From: Anaerolineae bacterium
GTDB taxonomy: Bacteria; Chloroflexota; Anaerolineae; Promineifilales; Promineifilaceae
Direction: 5' to 3'
DNA length: 7,996 bases
Assembly (NCBI GenBank): GCA_028277515.1
Contig: JANQGC010000082.1
Coordinates: forward strand, 1-7,996
Shown here: positions 1-6,611 of the stretch, piece after piece
How the letters are laid out: each line of letters begins with the position of its first letter
Numbering within the stretch: the first letter of the stretch is position 1
The notes under the pieces: model-generated
What the model was told of the DNA's origin: nothing
Seen by the model: only the letters and a program-made list of their open reading frames with translations
Databases searched by the model: none
Program-made: the position numbers and the translations under genes

Positions 1-1
1 G

Positions 2-370
2 CCTGGAGCGGCGCGGGACGTGGTTTCACATTTGGCGCTACGCATGCAGACCCGGGAAGAACACGGTATGCGCAATATCTGGGGCAAGGAAGATTATATC
101 GATCGTGCTCAGAAGTTTTTTAACCGGCATTTGGAGGTGATGTCAACCGAATTTAGGCCGGTCATGGCGCTCTATGCGGTACAGCAAGGCGTCAACAACG
201 AAGACGGTCGTATCGACATGATATTGCGCGGCGTACTGGGTAGTTGGTGCGATGAGCGGTTTGCTGATTGGATCCAAGGAGCAAAGGCAAACGCCAAGCC
301 CATGCCGGAGGTGCAGCATAACAAATTGACCGATTTATTGATTGAATCATTTACAGGAGCATTCGCATGA
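2..370 (+). CDS. Unrecognised protein upstream of the head protease (possibly 5'-partial)
   Basis: I do not recognise this protein. The frame is open from the left edge, so the gene may begin outside the window. Possible internal starts are GTG 20, ATG 44 and ATG 68. ATG 68 has a GGGAAGA Shine-Dalgarno-like stretch at 54-60 and would give a 101-residue protein beginning MRNIWGKEDY. The visible part is soluble, mixed charged/hydrophobic and probably helical, with a tryptophan-containing segment (GSWCDERFADW) and no membrane segment or signal peptide. Its TGA overlaps the ATG of the protease by four bases, so the two are translationally coupled. In HK97-type clusters the gene before the protease is normally the portal, so this is either a portal C-terminus that I cannot recognise or a small extra gene between portal and protease. 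Coding is well supported; function is unknown. Confidence 0.65.
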   Translation, partial: PGAARDVVSHLALRMQTREEHGMRNIWGKEDYIDRAQKFFNRHLEVMSTEFRPVMALYAVQQGVNNEDGRIDMILRGVLGSWCDERFADWIQGAKANAKPMPEVQHNKLTDLLIESFTGAFA

Positions 371-1041
371 AACATTTTCAAATGGCACGCCGAAACGACG
401 ATGCTGAAATTTTGATTTATGACAATATCGGGGAAGATTACTGGGGCGGAGTTTCTAGTAAGACATTCTACGAAGATTTGAAGGACCTTGGTTCTGTAAA
501 AAACATAACCGTTCGCATTAATTCAGAGGGAGGAGATCTTAGAGAAGGTCTTGCAATTTACAATCATCTGAAGAATGCAGAAGCGAAAAAAACAATAGTA
601 ATAGTTGATGCACTGGCGGCTTCCGCAGCGTCACTGGTCGCTATGGCGGGGGATGAAATCCAAATTGCCAAGAACGCCTGGTTCATGGTGCACAACCCAC
701 AAGGTATCACTGGTGGCGATTACCGGCATCTTGAGTCAGCAGCTGTGCTGCTGAAAGCGTTCACCGAAAATGTAGCAGAGACCTATTCGAACAGGACGGG
801 CACAGACAGTGATGAAATCAAGGGAATGATGGATGACGAAACCTGGATGGATTCAGAGCAGTCCATGAAATTAGGTTTTGCAGACACTGAGGTTGAACAA
901 ATGGCTGTTGCGGCCAAGCTTGATCTGACCCGCTGGCCGAACGCGCCCAAGGCGCTGAAAATAAAAGCGGACCCTGATGTTATTCCGAGTCGTTTGGCGC
1001 GAATGAAGCGAAAGGTTGACAGAATGGTTAGCACCGCATAA
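367..1041 (+). CDS. ClpP-like (S14 family) prohead maturation protease
   Basis: A 224-residue serine protease of the ClpP fold, the type that phages use inside the prohead to cut the N-terminal scaffold region from capsid subunits. Visible features are the INSEGGD strand/oxyanion region at about residues 51-57 (compare INSPGG in ClpP), the nucleophile motif DALAASAAS with probable catalytic Ser86, and MVHNP with probable catalytic His109. The acidic cluster MDDETW at about 155-160 occupies the position of the third catalytic residue; by alignment to ClpP this is Glu158 or a neighbouring Asp. The GFAD after it matches the GLVD of ClpP. The C-terminal tail beyond about 180 is basic and outside the core fold. 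The ATG overlaps the upstream stop (ATGA), and the capsid gene follows, as expected. Length is typical for a phage ClpP-type protease, and the reading frame is intact. Confidence 0.93.
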   Translation: MKHFQMARRNDDAEILIYDNIGEDYWGGVSSKTFYEDLKDLGSVKNITVRINSEGGDLREGLAIYNHLKNAEAKKTIVIVDALAASAASLVAMAGDEIQIAKNAWFMVHNPQGITGGDYRHLESAAVLLKAFTENVAETYSNRTGTDSDEIKGMMDDETWMDSEQSMKLGFADTEVEQMAVAAKLDLTRWPNAPKALKIKADPDVIPSRLARMKRKVDRMVSTA

Positions 1042-1042
1042 T
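1016..1042 (+). promoter_or_regulatory. Possible sigma70-like promoter ahead of the capsid gene
   Basis: A perfect TTGACA box at 1016-1021 is followed after 15 bases by CATAAT (1037-1042), which overlaps the stop codon of the protease. The spacer is shorter than the usual 17, so strength is doubtful. Transcription would start near 1050, upstream of the hairpin at 1097-1137. Late phage operons usually run from one distant promoter, so this may be chance. Confidence 0.25.
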
Positions 1043-1096
1043 CTTACGCATGAAAGTGCTTTAACGCACAGTCAACTCAGCATCCTTTTCAATTGA

Positions 1097-1137
1097 GGGG
1101 CGAGAACCGTCACCGGGGCGGTCTCGCCCCTTTTTTT
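1097..1137 (+). terminator. Rho-independent terminator-like hairpin between protease and capsid genes
   Basis: GGGGCGAGA, one bulged A, then CCG (1097-1109) pairs with CGGTCTCGCCCC (1119-1130), giving a 12-base-pair GC-rich stem with a nine-base loop, followed directly by seven T residues (1131-1137). This is the textbook shape of an intrinsic terminator. It lies in the only sizeable non-coding gap of the window (1042-1152), 15 bases before the capsid start. Because the operon plainly continues, it probably acts as a partial terminator under phage antitermination, as an RNA end or stability element, or as a separator between low protease and high capsid expression. Confidence 0.8.
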
Positions 1138-1152
1138 GTTGGAGATGAAAAA

Positions 1153-2559
1153 ATGAAACATTATTTCCGAGTCGTCATGGAGGTAGTTTCCATTGATGCG
1201 CTGCGTGAAAAGTTGGTTGACCTCAACGCACAGGCCCAAGGCATTCAGGCTAAAGCAGACCAGGACGGCCGGGAACTGACCACAGAAGAGCTCGAGTCAC
1301 TCAACGCAGTGATGGCAGAGTTTGATGAGGTAGACGCCAACATCGCTCGGCGCGAGCGTATTGAGGCGCAGAGCGACAAGCTGGCGCAACCCCAAGGCCG
1401 CCAAACGCCGCCCAGTATGCGCGCTACCAACACGCCAGGGGAAACCGAGCCCGTCATTCCTGCACAGCATATCGAGATGCGTGAAGCACATGAGCGCGAT
1501 AGGAAGCGCTGGGGTTGGGGTAGCATGGGTGAACTAGCCATGGCTGTTATGGCGGCAAGTCGGCCGGGTGGCACGGCGTATATGGATCGCCGCTTGGCTG
1601 TTCGAATGGAGGATCCAGGTACTACAGTAGGCAGTGAATCTGTAGGACAGGACGGTGGCTTTTTGGTGCCGCCTGAGTTCCGCACTGAGATTATGCAAAA
1701 AGTTCAGGGCGAAAACCAATTACTGTCGCTGACCGACCAGTATCAGAGCTCTCGGAATAATATGGTTTTCCCGACTGATGAAACCACTCCCTGGCAGACC
1801 TCGGGCGGCCTGCAGGCGTACTGGGAAGGCGAACTGGATCAAATCAGTAAATCCAAGCCTAAGATTGGCGTGAATTCAATTAGGCTGCACAAACTGGCTG
1901 CGCTGGTGCCGATCAGTGACGAAACCCTGGAAGATGCGCCGATGATGGATACCTATCTGCGCAACAAGACGCCGGAAAAGATTAACTTCAAGATCAATCT
2001 GGCGATTGTGCAAGGTACTGGCGCCGGGCAACCATTGGGGCTGCTGAACAGCAACGCGCTGGTAACGGTGGCTAAAGAGTCTGGTCAGACTGCTGCGACG
2101 ATTGTGCCGGCCAACATCGCCAAAATGTATGCGCGGATGTATTCGGGTGCTCTGCCGACCTCCGTATGGCTGATCAACCAGGACATTCTGCCGCAGCTTT
2201 TGACCATGGTCATTGAAGGTTCCGCAGGTGGCGTGCATCCGGTTTATTTGCCGCCCAACGGTTTAGCACAAGCCCCCTTCGGGACGATCATGGGTCGCCC
2301 TGTTATTCCAACTGAAGCCTGTGAGACGCTGGGCACCAAAGGCGATATTATTTTTGCTGATCTGCGGCAGTACATGACAGCGATCAAATCAGGTGGTATT
2401 CGTGTGGATACGTCCATGCATATCTACTTCGATTACGACGCGATGGCGTTCAGGTTCATCATTCGGGTAGCCGGTCAGCCGTGGTGGAGCTCAACGATTG
2501 CCCGCCGTTCTGGCAGCAATACGCTGTCACCCTATGTGACATTGGCCACTCGCGCGTAA
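1153..2559 (+). CDS. HK97-fold major capsid protein with N-terminal delta (scaffold) domain
   Basis: A 468-residue major capsid protein of the HK97 (Phage_capsid) family, which forms the icosahedral shell. Residues about 12-80 are charged and heptad-like (IDALREKLVDLNAQAQ, then a run rich in E, A and L), matching the delta domain that works as a built-in scaffold and is removed by the maturation protease. A proline-rich linker follows. The mature fold begins near DGGFLVPPEF (167-176). A probable E-loop is at about 195-235 (VFPTDETTPW, YWEGELDQISKSKPKIG), followed by LVPISDETLEDA, the QGTGAGQPLGLL segment and the DIIFADLRQY to FIIRV end typical of the family. The start is ATG 1153 because TTGGAGA (1139-1145) lies seven bases upstream. 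An in-frame TTG at 1093 is rejected since it would run through the hairpin. The cleavage site is not visible from sequence alone; I infer a site between residues 120 and 165. Confidence 0.95.
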   Translation: MKHYFRVVMEVVSIDALREKLVDLNAQAQGIQAKADQDGRELTTEELESLNAVMAEFDEVDANIARRERIEAQSDKLAQPQGRQTPPSMRATNTPGETEPVIPAQHIEMREAHERDRKRWGWGSMGELAMAVMAASRPGGTAYMDRRLAVRMEDPGTTVGSESVGQDGGFLVPPEFRTEIMQKVQGENQLLSLTDQYQSSRNNMVFPTDETTPWQTSGGLQAYWEGELDQISKSKPKIGVNSIRLHKLAALVPISDETLEDAPMMDTYLRNKTPEKINFKINLAIVQGTGAGQPLGLLNSNALVTVAKESGQTAATIVPANIAKMYARMYSGALPTSVWLINQDILPQLLTMVIEGSAGGVHPVYLPPNGLAQAPFGTIMGRPVIPTEACETLGTKGDIIFADLRQYMTAIKSGGIRVDTSMHIYFDYDAMAFRFIIRVAGQPWWSSTIARRSGSNTLSPYVTLATRA

Positions 2560-2583
2560 GCTTGAGTTAACAGGAGCAATACA

Positions 2584-3081
2584 ATGAACGTAAATGCAAA
2601 ATTCGCCGAGCAGGTTCAGGCATGCGCGGCTTTTATTCCGGTCGACATGTCGAGTGCGGCCAATACCGGCGACTGGATCAGCATGAAGGGATATGAGCGG
2701 GCGACCGTGTTGGTGTACAAGGCTGCCGGTACCGCCGGCGATGACCCGGTCATTACCATTCAGCAGGCAACCGCCAATGATGGCAGCGGGGCCAAGGCGC
2801 TCAACTTTACCTCCATTCACGAAAAAGTTGGCACGTTGACCTCAGTTGGGCAGTACACTGAGGTAACTCAATCTGCTGGTAACACGTATGAAAATACGTC
2901 CTCAGCAGAATCGGCCGCTATTTTCATCATCGACTTTTTGGCAGAAGATCTTGATGCCGATGGTGGCTTCGATCACATTCAGTGCTCTATTGCTGATGTC
3001 GGTACCAACGCCCAGCTGGGCTGCGCCATGGTGCTGTTGTGGGGTGCCAGGTACGCCGGTGAGCTTGAGTCTGCGCTATAA
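2584..3081 (+). CDS. Possible capsid-associated (decoration/head) protein
   Basis: A 165-residue protein directly after the capsid gene, with AGGAG (2572-2576) seven bases before its ATG. I cannot assign it to a named family with certainty. It begins with a short amphipathic stretch (FAEQVQACAAFIPVDMSS), then alternating beta-type segments (ATVLVYKAAG, PVITIQQATAND, ALNFTSIHEKVG), a Ser/Thr/Asn-rich stretch (QSAGNTYENTSS) and a hydrophobic end (CAMVLLWGARYAGEL). There is no signal peptide. It is mildly acidic and beta-rich. Small proteins at this place between capsid and connector genes are often capsid decoration or head-stabilising proteins, which is the inferred role. It could also be a minor head protein of another kind. 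The reading frame is intact and close to its neighbours, so expression with the capsid protein is likely. Confidence 0.8.
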   Translation: MNVNAKFAEQVQACAAFIPVDMSSAANTGDWISMKGYERATVLVYKAAGTAGDDPVITIQQATANDGSGAKALNFTSIHEKVGTLTSVGQYTEVTQSAGNTYENTSSAESAAIFIIDFLAEDLDADGGFDHIQCSIADVGTNAQLGCAMVLLWGARYAGELESAL

Positions 3082-3089
3082 GTAGTGCG

Positions 3090-3125
3090 ATGGCCGGCCT
3101 CGTGCCGGCTTGGGGCAATCGATGA
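3090..3125 (+). promoter_or_regulatory. Hairpin and 11-codon leader frame before the connector gene
   Basis: GCCGGC at 3093-3098 and again at 3104-3109 can fold into a six-base-pair stem with a five-base loop just before the start of the connector gene. No T run follows, so it is not a terminator. The same stretch holds a mini reading frame, ATG 3090 to TGA 3125 (MAGLVPAWGNR), whose stop overlaps the connector ATG at 3122. It has no good Shine-Dalgarno site. It may tune translation of the connector, or be coincidence. Confidence 0.3.
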
Positions 3126-3754
3126 CGGCACCTGTCAGATCTGCGTATCCATCCGATTTGCCGTATGCTGAGGCCGATCTGCTGGCCTATTTACGCATTT
3201 CTGGCAGTGCGCCAACTGAACTCAACTCCATCGCCAAAGCCTGTGTTGAATACATCGAGGACCAGTGTGGCATAACAATCATGCAAACCACCTGGGTATG
3301 GACGCTGGATAGTTTTTATCAGCGCCGATCCGGTTTTGATGATTTCTGGTACGCGCCGGTTCCAATTGGCTCAGCTTTTGGGCGCGTAGAAATCAGATTG
3401 CCCAGGCCAAAACTTTCGTCCGTAACTTCTATTGCGTACACCGATACCAACGGGGATGCGCAAACGCTGGACGCCAGTAAATACCAGGTAGATACCGTCG
3501 GCTCCAGGATACTGCCCACAGAGGCGCAGGTGTCATGGCCTGATACTGCAGACCAAATGAACGCGGTAGTCATTACCTATGTGTCTGGATATTCAGATGC
3601 GGCAGATGTGCCACCAGCGCTGAAAATGGCAGTTTATGAACTGATTACGCAGCAATACGACGTTGCCCGGGAAGCTGGGTCGCCGATGAGCGTTATCGTG
3701 CCTCCTCACGGGTTTGACGACAAACTCAACCAATTTAAGCAATGGAGCTTTTGA
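3122..3754 (+). CDS. Head-tail connector protein, HK97 gp6-like / phiE125 gp8-like
   Basis: A 210-residue protein resembling the phiE125 gp8 family, whose N-terminal part is the gp6-like connector that forms a ring under the portal and lets DNA pass to the tail. The N-terminal half has the usual helical connector pattern, with AEADLLAYLRI followed by the helix IAKACVEYIEDQCGI and then TWVWTLDSFY. The middle is beta-rich (PLxxVTSIAYTDTNGDAQTL-like region, with LDASKYQVD at about 116-124), and VVITYVSGYSDAADVPPALKMAVYEL is the family's characteristic end, leading into a C-terminal helix (ITQQYDVARE). ATG 3122 is chosen over the in-frame TTG 3110 because a weak TGGGG (3111-3115) sits six bases before it. 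The position after the head genes fits the role. Assignment to the gp6/gp8 group is from recognised pattern, not from a search. Confidence 0.85.
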   Translation: MTAPVRSAYPSDLPYAEADLLAYLRISGSAPTELNSIAKACVEYIEDQCGITIMQTTWVWTLDSFYQRRSGFDDFWYAPVPIGSAFGRVEIRLPRPKLSSVTSIAYTDTNGDAQTLDASKYQVDTVGSRILPTEAQVSWPDTADQMNAVVITYVSGYSDAADVPPALKMAVYELITQQYDVAREAGSPMSVIVPPHGFDDKLNQFKQWSF

Positions 3755-3755
3755 A

Positions 3756-4184
3756 ATGAATCTACGCAGAAGCGGAACATACGACGTCGGACCGAAAAAA
3801 TATACCGATGGTGCGGTTCACGTTATCGATGAATCGGCCGCGCGTGGGGCCGGAACTAGTTGGGGATATAGCGCGGCGGTTACTGAATCTGAGGCGACGG
3901 TTATCAATAACACTGGGGCCGATGTGTTGGTCAGCGAAGGCAATAGAGCGTTATTTCTGGGCATCGGAAGTTTGGTGGCCGCCAACGTCGGAACGGTGAC
4001 TATTAAAGGCCTAGTGGACGAAAACGGCACAGAACGCGATCAGGTCATTGCTATTGGGTCATTGACTATCGGAAACTTTCTTGAGTTTCCGGGATTGAAA
4101 ACCAGTGATAACGGGTTGCGCGTTAATTTATCTGCAGCCGGCGACGCAAACAAGATTATCGTTGCTTGGAGGCGGACAGTATGA
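3756..4184 (+). CDS. Small beta-rich protein of unknown function, coupled to the large propeller gene
   Basis: A 142-residue protein that I do not recognise. GGAG at 3744-3747 lies eight bases before ATG 3756, and the gene begins one base after the connector stop. The N-terminus is polar and basic (MNLRRSGTYDVGPKKY). The remainder alternates short hydrophobic strands with Gly, Asn and Asp turns (ATVINNTGADVLVSEGN, LVAANVGTVTIKGLVDENG, VIAIGSLTIGNFLEF) and ends in KIIVAWRRTV, suggesting a beta-sandwich or fibre-like virion protein. There is no signal peptide or membrane helix. Its stop overlaps the start of the next gene (ATGA), so the two are probably made together, and the small protein may anchor or partner the large one. 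With that gene it forms an insert between two standard connector genes. Coding is well supported by frame, ribosome site and coupling; function is inference only. Confidence 0.8.
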   Translation: MNLRRSGTYDVGPKKYTDGAVHVIDESAARGAGTSWGYSAAVTESEATVINNTGADVLVSEGNRALFLGIGSLVAANVGTVTIKGLVDENGTERDQVIAIGSLTIGNFLEFPGLKTSDNGLRVNLSAAGDANKIIVAWRRTV

Positions 4185-6610
4185 CCTGGCAATATAAAAA
4201 GCCGGGTGTAATTGCTGCAAGCGGTATTGATGCCGCTTTGTCGAACTATTTGGGGTATGCGGATCTGGCTGGCGACGAAAAAATCAAAGCGTCCGCCAAA
4301 GCGGATTTTTCTGATGTTTATTTTACCGACGCCAGCGGAAATGTGATTCCCCATGCGTTGCACCAATCAAAATTAGTCACTACCGATATTGTGTGGAGTT
4401 GGTTTTCGCATCCTAGTGCGGTCTATAGCGAAAAATATGATTGCACTTACTTGGGCGGGTTTGCGGGAGATGCCAACGAAGTCGGACCTAATGACTGGTC
4501 GCCGAGTTATATCGGCCGCCCCAGGGTAGTCAGGTTTAATCACGCTTTGGGTTACGTCGATGACGCTTTTACGTTTGCGGATACGCAAACTGATGACGAT
4601 CATCCTGTACCCGCTTTTCATATACGCAATGACGGTGAAATATTGGCTGGATATACACGTCGTCATGCAAACAAAAATATTTATTTCGTCAAGTCGGTTA
4701 ATGGTATTTTTAATGGCGCGACGGAAACAAGCATTACAACCACTGCGGTCGATGAGATTGATTATCTACAGTTTTTTAAGCTAAGCGGTCGACTGTATGC
4801 TTTTTTCAGAACTTTTAGCGATAACCCATCATGGTCATATATATGGTCCGATGACGATGGCGACACATGGGAAACCGATCCAGTTGAATTTCTAAACTAC
4901 ACAGCTGTCTATCACGGCTACCTGATACTGACCGTCAGCGAAAATAAAGTTCATTGTTTTTTTAGTACGGACAATCCCGAGTCGGGGACTGCCGGCGATT
5001 GTGATGTTGTGTATTTTTATTTGCAACGCAATGGCGATGCCTTTGATATTTATAATGCGGCAGGCGTGCAACATACACCGGCCGCTATTCCGTGGATACC
5101 GGAAAATGCAGCAGACTCCGGTGATATTGACAAAATAATTGACTCTACCGCTATTAAAGACCCGGGCGGAACATCTGGAAATGGCACTGCCTGGGTGATT
5201 GATTGCAAAGTGGATGATCGGGGGCGAATACACGGGTTGCTGCAAGAACATGTACCCGACGGAGCTAACTTAAACGATGCTTGGTATACGCACGCCATGT
5301 TTGATAATGGTCAATGGTATGTCAATCGCATTTGTCATGCCGGCCCTGCATTACAATACAATCCGGCGGCTACTCAAGGCTACCGCGGGTTGTGTTGTTT
5401 CGACCAATCCGATCCAACCTGTAAAACATTGTTTGTTGTCAGGGGTGGCGCGAAATCAATCAACCGGTATATGGCGGAAGTGTGGGAGCGTGCGGGCGAT
5501 ACAGATAGCATCGCATGGGGCCGGGGTGAGCGGTTTGCTCATATGGCGCAAGAATACGACTTAAATTTGGACGAGACAAAAATAGGCTCAATGGTCATTG
5601 GTCGACCCGTTTCTCCATTAAATATTCCTGCTGACAAAACATGTCGATGCATATTGTTTGAGGGATTTTACGAATCGAACATCAGTTTCGGGGCAACCGG
5701 TGTAATGGGGTGGCCGTTTCCAACGGCCGGCGCACATTTGCGGATACCAGCAATCAGCGATAGCGCTGACACTACAATCTATGTTGTTTATGGAAATCCT
5801 AATGCGCCGCGTATGGAAGCGCCAGCTGCAGTTTTTCAGGATTATGCATTTGTTAACAATGGAAATAGGATTGGCAACGATTTGCTGGACCTCACTACCG
5901 ATAGTCGCCGTTGTTTGATGACCTCCGCAGAACGCTTTCCAATCATTCCGGCTAATGCCGATCCAGATTTAGATGCGATCAGGAGAATCACTGATAAGCA
6001 GTTAGCACCGGTCGTATATCGACAAGTTGGCGCCAATGCATGGATTGATTTTCTGGATAGTTATACAAGCCCCACTCGAACGTTATCATTTGCCGGACAA
6101 TCAGAATGGGCTGTCGAAGTCATGTTGTATTGGGAAAGCAGCGGCGCTGTTGATGCCACGCTGTTGGGCAGCTGGGGCCCATTATCGCCTGCCGGAGCGG
6201 ACATCTGGCTGCATTGGCAAGACGCTGATGGACTGCCAGGATTGGCAGTCGTTGTTGAAAATGAAACGTCAGTCGTGGCGGATTTTCCGGCGCATAAATA
6301 TTTACCCAAAAACCAATGGGTTCACGCAGTTTTTAGCTTTAACTCAACTGAAGCGACTTATTACCAAGACGGTGAAAAAAATACCGGCACAATTGCCACC
6401 GGTGCCGCTATGGATTCAACTGCCGAAAACTATCCGATTAGGTTATTTGATTGGCAACAGGCCACTAATCGATTTTTTGTCGGCATGGTGGCTGGTTTGC
6501 GGGTCCGGTTTAGTGAACCCACTAACAAAGACGCTTACTATAAAGCACTGTCGGCCAACTGGAGCGATCCTGCTGCATTCATTGTTTGGGGTGATCAGGA
6601 AGCCGCTTGA
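4181..6610 (+). CDS. Large virion-type protein: split DUF2341 domain with inserted BNR_4-like beta-propeller, plus LamG-like C-terminus
   Basis: An 809-residue mosaic protein, probably a carbohydrate-binding or carbohydrate-active virion component. GGAGG (4168-4172) stands eight bases before ATG 4181. Residues 1-65 look like the first half of DUF2341 (WQYKKPGVIAASGID, YADLAG, SDVYFTDASGNVIPH). Residues about 70-500 match the BNR_4 propeller pattern: WSWFSHPSAVY (72-82), DDDHPVPAFH with His141, RRHANKN with His162, Tyr195, FFR with Arg210, an Asp-box SDDDGDTW (223-230), VDDRGRIHGLLQEH, then RPVSPLN (475-481) and FEGFYES (493-499). DTTIYVVYGNPNA (530-542) is the typical second half of DUF2341, which implies that the propeller is inserted in that domain. 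Residues about 640-800 resemble a LamG/concanavalin A-like fold (WAVEVMLYW, NQWVHAVFSFN, YYQDG). There is no signal peptide. Eleven cysteines fall between the propeller and the start of the LamG part. Catalysis is unproven; a pure adhesin is the main alternative. Confidence 0.82.
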   Translation: MTWQYKKPGVIAASGIDAALSNYLGYADLAGDEKIKASAKADFSDVYFTDASGNVIPHALHQSKLVTTDIVWSWFSHPSAVYSEKYDCTYLGGFAGDANEVGPNDWSPSYIGRPRVVRFNHALGYVDDAFTFADTQTDDDHPVPAFHIRNDGEILAGYTRRHANKNIYFVKSVNGIFNGATETSITTTAVDEIDYLQFFKLSGRLYAFFRTFSDNPSWSYIWSDDDGDTWETDPVEFLNYTAVYHGYLILTVSENKVHCFFSTDNPESGTAGDCDVVYFYLQRNGDAFDIYNAAGVQHTPAAIPWIPENAADSGDIDKIIDSTAIKDPGGTSGNGTAWVIDCKVDDRGRIHGLLQEHVPDGANLNDAWYTHAMFDNGQWYVNRICHAGPALQYNPAATQGYRGLCCFDQSDPTCKTLFVVRGGAKSINRYMAEVWERAGDTDSIAWGRGERFAHMAQEYDLNLDETKIGSMVIGRPVSPLNIPADKTCRCILFEGFYESNISFGATGVMGWPFPTAGAHLRIPAISDSADTTIYVVYGNPNAPRMEAPAAVFQDYAFVNNGNRIGNDLLDLTTDSRRCLMTSAERFPIIPANADPDLDAIRRITDKQLAPVVYRQVGANAWIDFLDSYTSPTRTLSFAGQSEWAVEVMLYWESSGAVDATLLGSWGPLSPAGADIWLHWQDADGLPGLAVVVENETSVVADFPAHKYLPKNQWVHAVFSFNSTEATYYQDGEKNTGTIATGAAMDSTAENYPIRLFDWQQATNRFFVGMVAGLRVRFSEPTNKDAYYKALSANWSDPAAFIVWGDQEAA

Positions 6611-6611
6611 T

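Noticed and set aside
1056..1069. Small inverted repeat GTGC/GCAC in the gap before the capsid gene
   Set aside because: Only four base pairs with no T run; well within chance.
1093..1152. In-frame upstream extension of the capsid gene from TTG 1093
   Set aside because: It would translate the terminator-like hairpin. ATG 1153 has a clear Shine-Dalgarno site and gives the usual start of a delta domain.
1245..1685. 146-codon antisense open frame across the capsid gene
   Set aside because: It is a shadow of the well-supported capsid frame, low in complexity (Ser/Arg/Ala-rich), with no ribosome site or neighbour on that strand.
4892..5251. 119-codon antisense open frame within the propeller gene
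   Set aside because: No start signals or recognisable protein; the sense frame is strongly supported by domain motifs throughout.
4391..5680. Classical sialidase in the propeller region
   Set aside because: There is an Asp-box, but no FRIP-type motif or obvious arginine triad; the pattern fits BNR_4 better than true sialidases.
6027..6611. Long open frame in phase with, and upstream of, the head-closure gene
   Set aside because: It overlaps the LamG region of the large protein in another frame, its translation looks unlike a folded protein family, and the closure gene has a good family-type start at 6612.
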